Position numbers and translations under genes: made by a program
DNA from: M55B120 sp965549355
GTDB taxonomy: Bacteria; Actinomycetota; Humimicrobiia; Humimicrobiales; Humimicrobiaceae
Length of the DNA: 41,254 bases
Assembly: GCA_965549355.1 (NCBI GenBank)
Contig: CBEVGD010000002.1
Span: forward strand, 1-41,254
Direction: 5' to 3'
The notes under the pieces: generated by a model
Databases searched by the model: none
The model's input: only the letters and a program-made list of their open reading frames with translations
Told to the model about the DNA's origin: nothing
Shown: positions 7,142 through 14,935 of the stretch, one piece after another
How positions within the stretch are numbered: position 1 is the stretch's first letter
Layout: every line of letters starts with the position of its first letter

Positions 7142-7831
7142 ATGGTAATCTACAGAGAAACACTTGAGGAAAGGGTCATTAAAGCCAGAGGCGATAATAG
7201 CCTTTTGAGCGCCCTTATAAAAGAATTCAAACCTTTCATCGCCAGTATCGCCCAGAAGAAAGTCGGACGGTATCTGGAATACGGCATTGATGATGAACTT
7301 TCTGTCGGACTTATTGCCTTCAAGGAGGCGGTAGATTCATTTAAAGAAGGCAGGGGAAGGTTTCTATCCTTTGCCAGGATGGTAATATCCATGCGGCTCA
7401 TAGATCATTTCAGGAAGCAGATAAGGGCCGTTGAAAACACTACAGATGATGATCCGGAAGATGATTTATGGGACAGGCAGTCAATAGAGCTATATCAGAT
7501 GGAGAATGAGGAAGAGGATAGGAAGGCTGAAGTCATACAGTATTCTGCTTTGCTTTCGAAGTGGGACATAGACCTTTCAGAGCTGGTGAAGGCTTCGCCG
7601 AGAAGGGAAGATCTTAAGGAGCAGTATCAGAAGATAGCAAGGATGATTGCCGGAAACAGGCATTTGCTTGAGATCCTGATGGAGACAAAGCGGCTTCCCA
7701 TAAAGGAAATAGAAAAAGAAGTGTCCATACACCGTAAAAAGCTGGAGCGGGGACGTATATATATAATAGCTATGGTCCTGGCAATTATTTCCGGATTTAG
7801 CTATATCAGTATTTGTCGGGGTGGGAGTTAA
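7142..7831 (+). CDS. sigI: RNA polymerase sigma factor, SigI-type
   Basis: This roughly 229-residue sigma-70-family protein resembles SigI of Bacillus and Clostridium. The region-2 part reads YGIDDELSVGLIAFKEAV and FLSFARMVISMRLIDHFRKQ, close to the DDELS.GLIAF and RR.IDYFRK patterns of SigI. The C-terminal part has the SigI-typical LPIKEIEKEVSIHRKKLERGRIYIIAMVLAI segment. No normal ECF region 4 is visible. The start is uncertain: ATG at 7142 or TTG at 7139, neither with a good ribosome site, which suggests coupling to the upstream gene. The anti-sigma gene begins 1 nt after its stop. It should direct a stress- or envelope-responsive regulon that may include its own operon. Confidence 0.85.
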   Translation: MVIYRETLEERVIKARGDNSLLSALIKEFKPFIASIAQKKVGRYLEYGIDDELSVGLIAFKEAVDSFKEGRGRFLSFARMVISMRLIDHFRKQIRAVENTTDDDPEDDLWDRQSIELYQMENEEEDRKAEVIQYSALLSKWDIDLSELVKASPRREDLKEQYQKIARMIAGNRHLLEILMETKRLPIKEIEKEVSIHRKKLERGRIYIIAMVLAIISGFSYISICRGGS

Positions 7832-7832
7832 T

Positions 7833-8588
7833 ATGAGAGCAGTAGTAATAGAAATACATAAAAATCACTGCATCGCTGTAACGCCTGACGGCAGGTTTGT
7901 AAAGCAATCTATCGATCAGGGAGAGTTTGAGATAGGCGATGAGATAATGGTAGAGGCAAGGCATCTGGCCCGGAGAAGGGATTGGACAAGGACCCTTGCC
8001 ATTGCCGCTGCCGCCGCTATGGTCATCGGTCTGGGTTCCTGGGGGATGTTCAGGATATCTGGACGGTATAAGCCTTCTTCAAATGATGGCATGGTTGCTG
8101 AGTCCGGGATCATGGAAGAGGAAAAGGCAGCCGGTGATGAGGTTATGACGGTTGCTACAGAACAAGAGACTTCCGGAGAAGAAGCCGGGATGACAGATAT
8201 ATCAGAGGATAGAGCGGATTTTGCTGCAGAAATAGAACGGATGGAAGGTATTGTGACAGGTACGGGAGAAGTGGATGCGGTTATTGCCCTGAAGATAGCA
8301 AATATCGGGCAGCCGGCAGAGATTGTTGCGGGAAACCTGTTGCTTCTGTACTGGGCAAAGGAGGCAGAGAAAAACATGGAGCTATTGTTTGGAGCAGAGA
8401 TGCTTGATCCGGATCTTAGCTTTACTGGAAAAATCAAAGTATCTATGCTTTTTGATGACGGGAGCATTGCCGGGGAAGATATGTTCTCCATGAGTAAATT
8501 CAGCGGCGAGGATAAGATTCAGGAGTTTATTGCATTTGAATCCGGGGCCTATGATATGAGTATAAAGATAAACGGTATTTTTGAATAA
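7833..8588 (+). CDS. rsgI: RsgI-type membrane anti-sigma factor with unfamiliar outer domain
   Basis: The ATG at 7833 follows GGTGGGAG at good spacing, so it is preferred over the GTG at 7821. The first 50 residues (MRAVVIEIHKNHCIAVTPDGRF...) match the RsgI N-terminal domain that binds SigI in the cytoplasm. A single membrane helix follows at about residues 56-76 (LAIAAAAAMVIGLGSWGMF). Next come an acidic Glu/Ser/Thr-rich linker of about 60 residues and an outer domain of about 115 residues. That domain is not a carbohydrate-binding, PA14 or peptidase type that I recognise. The protein contains no Asn-Pro pair, the cleavage site described for some clostridial RsgI proteins. The signal that releases the sigma factor is therefore open. 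Confidence 0.85.
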   Translation: MRAVVIEIHKNHCIAVTPDGRFVKQSIDQGEFEIGDEIMVEARHLARRRDWTRTLAIAAAAAMVIGLGSWGMFRISGRYKPSSNDGMVAESGIMEEEKAAGDEVMTVATEQETSGEEAGMTDISEDRADFAAEIERMEGIVTGTGEVDAVIALKIANIGQPAEIVAGNLLLLYWAKEAEKNMELLFGAEMLDPDLSFTGKIKVSMLFDDGSIAGEDMFSMSKFSGEDKIQEFIAFESGAYDMSIKINGIFE

Positions 8589-8681
8589 TTTGACTGCCTG
8601 CCTCACTATGGGAAACTACACTTCCGTATATATATTACAGATCAAGATCGAACCTATTTAATTAAAGCAAGGGGGATTGCT

Positions 8682-9962
8682 ATGAAAAAGAGATCTGCAA
8701 AAGTCATTATATTAGTATTAACGGCCGTCTTTTCTTTATCATGTCTTACAGTATTTACCGGCTGCATCGGTGCAGGTACCAGTGCGGCAGGTATTATATT
8801 GGTGTCCACCGAAGAATCCGATGAGATGGCAGACAATGTAAGCCGGGAGCTTATTGGAGCCAATAATAAGTTTGCCTTTGATATCTTCAGGGAACTGCTT
8901 GCTGAAGATAAGGGCAAAAATATCTTTATATCTCCCTTTTCTATAACTACGGCTCTTGCAATGGCATATAATGGAGCTGAAACTGATACGAAAGATGCTA
9001 TGGCGGAGGTCCTTGGTTTTTCAGGACGGGACCTTGATGACCTCAATAGTAATTTTTCACAGCTTCTGGTAATCATCCAGAGTGCAGATCCTGATATTGA
9101 GCTTGATATTGCAAATTCGGTATGGAAGAGGTCGGGTTTTGAGGTGGAAGAGGATTACCTTGATAGAGTGGAACAGTATTACTATAGTACGGTGCAGGAT
9201 CTGGACTTCTCAAGGAGTGATGCTCCGGATATCATAAATAAATGGATAGAAGATGCGACCAGGGGAAAGATCGATAAGATGATAAATGAGATCGATGCAA
9301 TGGTCATGATGTACCTTATAAATGCGATCTACTTTAAAGGAGACTGGACCTATCCTTTTGATGAGGAACTTACAAGGACAGATGATTTCTATCTGGAGGA
9401 CGGCAGTACGGTGGATGTGGAGATGATGGAAAACTATGGAGATTATAAATATAGCGGAGATGGAGATATTGAGGCAGTGAGGCTTCCTTATGGGCGCGAT
9501 ATGGTTTCGATGTATATTATGCTGCCTGCTGAGGGTACCGGCCTGGACTGGGCCATAGAAGAAATAACAGGAGATAGCTGGATTGGGTTTATAGACTCTT
9601 TTGCTGAAAGGGAATTAAATCTGAGGATGCCAAGGTTTGAGATCGAATACGGCATCAAAGACCTATTGCCGCCGCTTACCAGACTCGGGATGGGAATAGC
9701 CTTTACTGATAGGGCCGACTTCGGCGGGATGCATCCGGATCTCTATATATCCAGAGTCGACCATAAGGCAGTAATAGAGGTAAATGAAAAGGGAAGCGAA
9801 GCGGCAGCCGTTACTGTTATAGAGATGAAGATAACTTCTGCTCCGGCTGAACCTATAGAATTTACCGCAGACAGGCCCTTCTTCTTTGTGATCTCGGACG
9901 ACAGGACCGGGACCATACTCTTTATGGGTAAAGTCGCAAATCCTGCAGAGAGCTCCGATTAG
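8682..9962 (+). CDS. Exported serpin-family protease inhibitor, first copy
   Basis: This 426-residue protein begins with a Sec/lipoprotein-like signal (MKKRSAKVIILVL..., with FTGC as a possible lipobox at about Cys28). A complete serpin follows from about 55: FAFDIFRELLAED, NIFISPFSITTALAMAYNGA, MYLINAIYFKGDW, YGRDMVSMYIMLP and the C-terminal RPFFFVISDDRTGTILFMGKV. The hinge EVNEKGSEAAAVTV has the Gly, Ser/Thr, Glu and small residues of inhibitory serpins. The loop after it is a few residues longer than in alpha-1-antitrypsin, so P1 cannot be fixed; the Lys-Ile-Thr-Ser region is the likeliest. The start follows AAGGGGGAT. The target is unknown, presumably an external protease. Confidence 0.93.
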   Translation: MKKRSAKVIILVLTAVFSLSCLTVFTGCIGAGTSAAGIILVSTEESDEMADNVSRELIGANNKFAFDIFRELLAEDKGKNIFISPFSITTALAMAYNGAETDTKDAMAEVLGFSGRDLDDLNSNFSQLLVIIQSADPDIELDIANSVWKRSGFEVEEDYLDRVEQYYYSTVQDLDFSRSDAPDIINKWIEDATRGKIDKMINEIDAMVMMYLINAIYFKGDWTYPFDEELTRTDDFYLEDGSTVDVEMMENYGDYKYSGDGDIEAVRLPYGRDMVSMYIMLPAEGTGLDWAIEEITGDSWIGFIDSFAERELNLRMPRFEIEYGIKDLLPPLTRLGMGIAFTDRADFGGMHPDLYISRVDHKAVIEVNEKGSEAAAVTVIEMKITSAPAEPIEFTADRPFFFVISDDRTGTILFMGKVANPAESSD

Positions 9963-10020
9963 AGCCATTATATTATTTTTAATAATATCTTTTTGATGAT
10001 TTTAGAAAGGGGTGGATGAA

Positions 10021-11283
10021 ATGGCAAAAGCAAAAATAGCACTAACAGCAATAATAACGGCCATTTTTCTTGCAGGGATCATATTTCCAATCGGTTGTGC
10101 CAGAGGCAGCAGTGCAGCCGATAGTGTGCCGGTTGTATCGGAAGAGAGGTCCGATGAGCTTATAGAGAATCTTGACAGGAGCCTGGTGGATGCCAATACA
10201 AGATTTGCATTTAATATATTCAGGGAGCTTGTAATCGAGGATAAGGATCAGAATATTTTCATATCACCGCTATCCATCCTTCTGGCCCTTGCCATGACAT
10301 ATAATGGGGCCGCGGAGGATACAAGTCTTGCCATGGCTGATGCAATGGAGTTTTCGGGTATGGACCTTGAAGAGCTGAACCAGGGGTTCGGCGATCTTAT
10401 GGTGAGCATCCTTAATGCAGACAGCGAAGTGGAGATGAGTATTGCAAATTCAATATGGCAGAGGATGGACTTTGATGCTAAAGAGGATTTTATAGATATA
10501 AATAAGAAATATTACAACTCCGGGGTAAGAAAGCTTGATTTTTCTGATCCAAAGGCTGTTGATACTATAAATGACTGGATATCGGATGCCACCAAAGAAA
10601 AGATAACAGAGATGCTTGATGAGACCCCCCCGACTGTTGTGATGTATCTTATAAATGCAATATATTTTAAGGGCGACTGGACATATCCCTTTGAAGAGGC
10701 TGCCACTCATGATGATGATTTTTATCTGGAAGACGGAAGCACAAAGAAAGTGCCCATGATGAATATACAGGAGCATTTCCAGTATGGAAGAGGAGATGAT
10801 TATGCGGTAATAAGGCTTCCATACGGCCAGGAGAAGTTTTCGATGTATATAGTCCTTCCTGATGAGGGGACCGCTATTGACAGCATTGTAGGAAGTTTGG
10901 ATGAAGAGAAGTGGAACGGGATCACCGGCAGCCTATCAGACAGCGAGGTAATACTGGCTATGCCAAAGTATAAGATGGAATATGGTGTAAAGCTTTTAAA
11001 TGATAGCCTGACGGATCTGGGAATGGGCATAGCTTTCGGACCCGGGGCTGATTTTTCTGGTATCAGCGAAGGGATATTTATCTCAAAGGTAATACATAAG
11101 GCTGTTATCGAGGTCAATGAGAAGGGAAGCGAGGCGGCAGCTGCCACGGTTGTGGCGATGGCAGAATCTGCAATGGTCGCTGATGAAATGGTGGAATTCA
11201 TAGTCAATAGGCCCTTTATATTTACAATATCAGATGACAGGACAGGCAGTATTCTCTTTATGGGTAAGGTGATGGAACCCTAG
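10021..11283 (+). CDS. Exported serpin-family protease inhibitor, second copy
   Basis: The ATG at 10021 sits 8 nt after AAAGGGG and is preferred over the GTG at 10012. The 420-residue product has a hydrophobic signal segment ending PIGC (a weak lipobox) and a full serpin fold clearly paralogous to the preceding gene. Matching stretches include FAFNIFRELVIEDKDQNIFISPLSILLALAMTYNGA in pieces, VVMYLINAIYFKGDW, LPYGQEKFSMYIVLP and RPFIFTISDDRTGSILFMGKV. The hinge EVNEKGSEAAAATV is retained, which indicates an inhibitory serpin. The exposed loop (AMAESAMVADEMVEF) differs strongly from that of copy one, so the two probably act on different proteases. The two genes are 49 nt apart and probably co-transcribed. 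Confidence 0.92.
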   Translation: MAKAKIALTAIITAIFLAGIIFPIGCARGSSAADSVPVVSEERSDELIENLDRSLVDANTRFAFNIFRELVIEDKDQNIFISPLSILLALAMTYNGAAEDTSLAMADAMEFSGMDLEELNQGFGDLMVSILNADSEVEMSIANSIWQRMDFDAKEDFIDINKKYYNSGVRKLDFSDPKAVDTINDWISDATKEKITEMLDETPPTVVMYLINAIYFKGDWTYPFEEAATHDDDFYLEDGSTKKVPMMNIQEHFQYGRGDDYAVIRLPYGQEKFSMYIVLPDEGTAIDSIVGSLDEEKWNGITGSLSDSEVILAMPKYKMEYGVKLLNDSLTDLGMGIAFGPGADFSGISEGIFISKVIHKAVIEVNEKGSEAAAATVVAMAESAMVADEMVEFIVNRPFIFTISDDRTGSILFMGKVMEP

Positions 11284-11314
11284 GAGCCCGGGCCGGTTCC
11301 CGGACAGGCTCCCG
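11283..11314 (+). repeat. Dispersed 20-bp repeat, copy A, within a hairpin after the serpins
   Basis: The core GGTTCCCGGACAGGCTCCCG at 11295-11314 recurs inverted at 32010-32029 and, with two changes, at 39015-39034. Here a left arm (GGAGCC at 11283-11288, CGGG next to it) pairs with the core to make a GC-rich hairpin directly after the second serpin stop. It could terminate transcription, but no U-tract follows. Confidence 0.55.
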
Positions 11315-11387
11315 TGATCAGAGAAGTCTTATAGAAATAAGATATCGATCTTAATATTTCTATCCTGAAAAGTTTTTAAAATTATAT

Positions 11388-11417
11388 TTGATTTATTGCT
11401 TGCATGTGTTGTATAAT
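11388..11417 (+). promoter_or_regulatory. Promoter for the RRM protein gene
   Basis: TTGATT at 11388-11393 and TATAAT at 11412-11417 are separated by 18 bp. Transcription would start near 11424, leaving a leader of about 175 nt before the ATG at 11600. Confidence 0.5.
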
Positions 11418-11422
11418 ATGCT

Positions 11423-11599
11423 CGTCTATTTTTTAGACGCTATTAATAATGGCAGTAGGGATATTTATTTAGGGATACAGACCACATAGATTTTAAGTCT
11501 TCGTTTCTATTCTTTTCTTAAATCAATGGCTTTATTTTTATATTATATGTTTACGGCTGTTTAAATAGCAAAATTTTTTTACAAGGAAAGGCTATGCAA
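11423..11599 (+). other. Long 5' leader of the RRM gene
   Basis: The predicted mRNA begins with a small hairpin, CGTCTA at 11423-11428 against TAGACG at 11434-11439 with a five-T loop. A pyrimidine-rich, AU-rich leader follows, and the ribosome site AAGGAAAGG lies at 11583-11591. Long structured leaders are known for cold-induced RNA-binding proteins; temperature control is plausible here but unproven. Confidence 0.35.
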
Positions 11600-11959
11600 A
11601 TGAACAAGAGGATGTATGTAGGAAATCTAAGCTATTCAGTAACCGAAAAGGAACTGAATGAGCTCTTTGCCGAATTCGGCGAAGTCACTTATGCCAAAGT
11701 TATTTCAAGTCCTGAAGGAAGATCGAAAGGTTTTGGTTTCGTAGAGATGGCAGAGGAAGATGCTGCAAAGGCTGCTACGGAAAAACTTAACCAGTCTGAA
11801 TTCATGGAAAGGACTATTGTCGTCAATGAGGCAAGAGAAATGGAAAAAAGGCCCCCAAGACGGGACAATAACGGCGGCGGATACGGTGGCGGCCAGAGAA
11901 GAGGCGGCGGAGATGACCTCAACTACAAACTAAGGCAGCTTAGAAAAAAATTTAAATAG
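11600..11959 (+). CDS. RRM-type RNA-binding protein with glycine-rich tail
   Basis: This 119-residue protein has one RNA-recognition motif: RNP2 MYVGNL at residues 5-10 and RNP1 KGFGFVEM at 43-50. A Gly/Arg-rich segment (NNGGGYGGGQRRGGG) and a basic C-terminus (LRQLRKKFK) follow. The ATG at 11600 is 8 nt from the ribosome site; the ATG at 11594 would be only 2 nt away. Similar small RRM proteins in bacteria bind single-stranded RNA and are often cold-induced. It stands alone between the serpins and the pyr operon, with its own predicted promoter and leader. Confidence in the family is high; the cellular role is unknown. Confidence 0.93.
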   Translation: MNKRMYVGNLSYSVTEKELNELFAEFGEVTYAKVISSPEGRSKGFGFVEMAEEDAAKAATEKLNQSEFMERTIVVNEAREMEKRPPRRDNNGGGYGGGQRRGGGDDLNYKLRQLRKKFK

Positions 11960-11973
11960 TTATTTATTTTAAC

Positions 11974-12002
11974 TTGAATTTTAAGCTGAATTAATCTATA
12001 GT
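11974..12002 (+). promoter_or_regulatory. Promoter of the pyr operon
   Basis: TTGAAT at 11974-11979 and TATAGT at 11997-12002 are spaced by 17 bp. The start site would be near 12009, giving a leader of about 130 nt that contains the PyrR site and the attenuator. Confidence 0.5.
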
Positions 12003-12035
12003 GTGTTGTTAGAAAATTTAATATAAAACCTTTAA

Positions 12036-12139
12036 AATAGTCCGGAGAGGCTAAAAAGGCATGAGATATAGATTATTAATACAATATAATAATATAGATA
12101 TAAAGACCTTCTTACATTTTTTGTAAGAGGGTCTTTTTT
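12036..12139 (+). promoter_or_regulatory. PyrR-dependent attenuator of the pyr operon
   Basis: AGTCCGGAGAGGCT at 12039-12052, followed by AAAAAGG, matches the conserved PyrR-binding loop (AGUCC.GAGAGGCU) of Bacillus-type pyr leaders. A strong intrinsic terminator lies at 12102-12139: AAAGACC and CTTAC arms, a T-rich loop, GTAAG and GGTCT arms, then a T-run that ends at the first possible ATG (12140). AAAAAGG at 12053-12059 can pair imperfectly with CCTTCTT in the 5' side of the terminator, as an antiterminator would. With UMP-bound PyrR on the loop, the terminator should form and switch off the operon. Confidence 0.8.
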
Positions 12140-12154
12140 ATGCGGGGAAGTCTT

Positions 12155-12703
12155 ATGGCAGAAAAAGCAAATATTCTAAATTCATCGGATCTGAAAAGGG
12201 TTATAAAGAGGATATCCCATGAGATACTTGAAAGAAACAGGGGATCTGAGAGCCTGGTCATCATAGGCCTCCAAAAAAAAGGTGTGCCTCTTGGGAGGCG
12301 GATTGCCAGAAATATTGAAGCATTAGAGGAGAGAAAGATAAAATTTGGAAAACTTGACATCTCATTTTACCGCGATGACTTTGGAAAAAAAATAAAATCT
12401 GATATAGAAAAGACAGAGATAGATTTCGATGTCGCAGACAAAAATGTGATACTGGTGGATGATGTGCTCTTTACCGGAAGGACCATAAGAGCGGCCCTTG
12501 ATGCAATAATCGATCTGGGGAGACCGAGGTCCATACAGCTTGTGGTCCTTATTGACAGGGGACACAGGGAGCTTCCCATAAGGGCGGACTATGTGGGAAA
12601 GAATCTGCCTACATCGCGAAATGAGATGGTAGAAGTCAGGCTCGACGAAACTGACGGCAGAGACAGCGTAATACTTGTAGAAAAGGTAAAAGATGTTAAA
12701 TAA
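12155..12703 (+). CDS. pyrR: PyrR: pyr operon RNA-binding attenuator and uracil phosphoribosyltransferase
   Basis: The 182-residue product starting MAEKANILNSSDL matches PyrR over its full length. The PRPP-binding loop VILVDDVLFTGRT lies at residues 98-110, and LVVLIDRGHRELPIRADYVGKNLPTS is the expected PyrR C-terminal region. The ATG at 12155 follows GGGGAAG; the ATG at 12140 abuts the terminator T-run and would add five odd residues. PyrR binds the leader loop at 12039-12052 when UMP is high. It is first in the operon, as in Bacillus, and overlaps pyrB by 11 nt. Confidence 0.96.
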   Translation: MAEKANILNSSDLKRVIKRISHEILERNRGSESLVIIGLQKKGVPLGRRIARNIEALEERKIKFGKLDISFYRDDFGKKIKSDIEKTEIDFDVADKNVILVDDVLFTGRTIRAALDAIIDLGRPRSIQLVVLIDRGHRELPIRADYVGKNLPTSRNEMVEVRLDETDGRDSVILVEKVKDVK

Positions 12704-13613
12704 AAAAAGCTTATTAAAGATAGACGGCATGAGCAGCGATGATGTAATAAAAATAATGGAGACTGCCGATTCCTTTACAGATATTTCAAAAAGAGAAATA
12801 AAGAAGGTGCCCACACTCAGGGGAAAGACTGTGGTGAATCTGTTTTTTGAACCCAGCACAAGAACGAAGACCTCTTTTGAGCTGGCTGCAAAGAGGCTGT
12901 CGGCAGATATAATAAACTTTGCCGCATCCGCGTCCAGCCTTAAAAAGGGTGAATCCATTATGGATACATTGAGGACGATACTTGCTATGCAGGTCGACCT
13001 TATAGTGATACGCCATAGCGATAGCGGTACAGTAAAGATGGTCGATGATAATATACCGGTCCCGGTCATCAATGCCGGAGACGGGAAACACCAGCATCCC
13101 ACACAGGCTCTTCTTGATCTGTACACTATAAGGAGCAGATTTAAGGAGTTTAAAGGGTTAAAAGTGGCAGTCACGGGAGACTTTCTAAACAGCAGAGTGG
13201 CAAGGTCCGATATCGCGCTTTTTGAAAAGATGGGCATGGAGGTATCGCTGGTTGCTCCTCCGATGCTTCTTCCGGAGGATTATTCGGATTTTAATGTATA
13301 CAGCAGCATAGACGATGTCATAGAAAATGTCGATGTGCTTTATATGCTGAGGATGCAGTTTGAAAGGCAGGACAGGAAATTCTACCCTTCAGTGAAGGAA
13401 TATAACAGGTTCTTGAGCCTGAATAGCTGTAGAATGGGTAAGATGAAAAAGGATGCTATTGTCATGCATCCAGGACCCGTAAACAGGGGCATAGAGATAA
13501 GCGATGAAGTCATGGGAGGCAGAAAGAGCCCATACGACAGTATCCTTATAGAGGATCAGGTTACAGGAGGAGTAGCTGTAAGGATGGCTCTTCTATACCT
13601 GATACTCGGATAA
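12693..13613 (+). CDS. pyrB: Aspartate carbamoyltransferase catalytic chain
   Basis: This 306-residue enzyme condenses carbamoyl phosphate with aspartate, the committed step toward UMP. The carbamoyl-phosphate loop FEPSTRTKTSFE (STRT at 55-58), HPTQALLD from residue 135, and HPGPVNRGIEI near the C-terminus are all intact. Length is normal for a catalytic chain. No pyrI regulatory chain lies nearby, so control is by the PyrR attenuator, as in Bacillus-type systems. The start overlaps pyrR and is preceded by AAAAGGT. Confidence 0.97.
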   Translation: MLNKKSLLKIDGMSSDDVIKIMETADSFTDISKREIKKVPTLRGKTVVNLFFEPSTRTKTSFELAAKRLSADIINFAASASSLKKGESIMDTLRTILAMQVDLIVIRHSDSGTVKMVDDNIPVPVINAGDGKHQHPTQALLDLYTIRSRFKEFKGLKVAVTGDFLNSRVARSDIALFEKMGMEVSLVAPPMLLPEDYSDFNVYSSIDDVIENVDVLYMLRMQFERQDRKFYPSVKEYNRFLSLNSCRMGKMKKDAIVMHPGPVNRGIEISDEVMGGRKSPYDSILIEDQVTGGVAVRMALLYLILG

Positions 13614-13630
13614 TAATTATATGTATTAAG

Positions 13631-14935
13631 ATGGATAGGATTATGTACAGTAAAATACTGATTAAAAATGGCAATCTGGTTGATACCAAAAAGGCAAAGG
13701 TATATAAGAGCGACCTGTATATCAAAGATGGCATCATTGAAGACATAAAAGATATAATCGAAATAGGCGATAAAGATGTCACTATAGTAGATGCTAAGGG
13801 CCTGACTGTGATGGCCGGCCTTGTTGATATGCACGTTCACTTAAGGGATCCGGGTTCTGAAGAGAAGGAGACCATTGAAAGCGGAGCAAGGGCGGCTCTG
13901 GCCGGCGGCATCACATCGATGGTATGTATGCCGAATACATCGCCTGTGCTTGACAGCCCTTCCCTCATTAAGTATGTGATGGACAGGGGGAAAGATACCG
14001 GATGCAATATTTATCCTGTAGCAGCTATGACGGTTGGGCTGGAAGGAAAGAATATGACAGAGATGGGTCTTCTCTCGGAGATGGGAGCTGTGGGATTTTC
14101 CGATGACGGAAAGGCTGTAGCCGATGCGAGGCTGATGTTTGAGATAATGCGCTATTCGGTTCAGTTTGGAAGACCCCTCATACTTCATGAAGAAGTCAGA
14201 AGTTTCTCAAGATACGGAGTGATGCATGAGGGCAAATATTCTACCCGCCTCGGGCTGGAAGGTATTTCCAGCCTTTCAGACGATCTTATGATCGGAAGGG
14301 ATATAGTGTTGGCCGGGATCAGCGGAGCAAAGATACATATAACCCACATAAGCACCAGAGGGGCAGCGGATATGATAAGGAAGGCAAAAAAAGAAGGCAT
14401 CGATATAACATGCGATGTAACGGCCCATCACTTATTTTTTAATGACAGCTATCTTGAAAGTTTTGACACCAACTTGAAGGTCAAGCCGCCAATAAGGAGC
14501 AGGGAGGACCAGGAAGCCCTCATAGAGGGAGTGGCTGACGGCACCATAGATGCAATAGTATCGGATCATGCACCGCATCTTGATACCGAAAAGAATACGA
14601 CTTTTAAGCTGGCAGAGTTCGGGACCACGGGGCTGGAGACGCTTTTTGGGGCAAGCTATAGCATATTATGCAGGGAAAGAAAGCTCAGTTTAGACAAAGT
14701 GATAGGACTCCTGACAGAGGGGCCCTCAAAAATAGCGGGGATTGATGGTGGAAGCATAAAGAAGGGAGCCCGGGCCGATATAGCGGTGGCTGATTGTAAG
14801 GCTGGCTATACTGTAAAGAAGGAAGACTTCAGGTCCAGGAGCAAAAACAGCGCATTTATAGGGCAGAAGCTATATGGAAAAATATTATATACGATAAGCA
14901 ATGGAAAAATAGTTTATGAAAGCGGGTTAAATTGA
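13631..14935 (+). CDS. pyrC: Dihydroorotase, class I
   Basis: This amidohydrolase of up to 434 residues cyclises carbamoyl aspartate to dihydroorotate. Zinc-binding motifs are present: DMHVHLRDPG near residue 67, HITHIS in the middle, and SDHAPH with the catalytic Asp near residue 315. The CDVTAHHL segment is also typical. Two starts are possible, ATG at 13631 or ATG at 13643; the second has AGGATT-like spacing and gives the usual N-terminus MYSKILIKNG. The stop TGA shares bases with the TTG start of carA. Confidence 0.96.
   Translation: MDRIMYSKILIKNGNLVDTKKAKVYKSDLYIKDGIIEDIKDIIEIGDKDVTIVDAKGLTVMAGLVDMHVHLRDPGSEEKETIESGARAALAGGITSMVCMPNTSPVLDSPSLIKYVMDRGKDTGCNIYPVAAMTVGLEGKNMTEMGLLSEMGAVGFSDDGKAVADARLMFEIMRYSVQFGRPLILHEEVRSFSRYGVMHEGKYSTRLGLEGISSLSDDLMIGRDIVLAGISGAKIHITHISTRGAADMIRKAKKEGIDITCDVTAHHLFFNDSYLESFDTNLKVKPPIRSREDQEALIEGVADGTIDAIVSDHAPHLDTEKNTTFKLAEFGTTGLETLFGASYSILCRERKLSLDKVIGLLTEGPSKIAGIDGGSIKKGARADIAVADCKAGYTVKKEDFRSRSKNSAFIGQKLYGKILYTISNGKIVYESGLN

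Noticed and set aside
7916..8491. Long minus-strand frame (191 codons) opposite rsgI
   Set aside because: It is an antisense shadow: Ser/Ala/Ile-rich with no family features, no ribosome site, and the plus strand has a clear RsgI domain and membrane helix.
8589..8681. SigI-type promoter before the first serpin
   Set aside because: TTGACT occurs at 8590-8595, but no acceptable -10 lies at the right distance, and I could not match a SigI consensus with confidence.
12362..13237. 291-codon minus-strand frame opposite pyrR and pyrB
   Set aside because: Both plus-strand genes are unmistakable; the antisense frame has no recognisable motif and crosses two genes.
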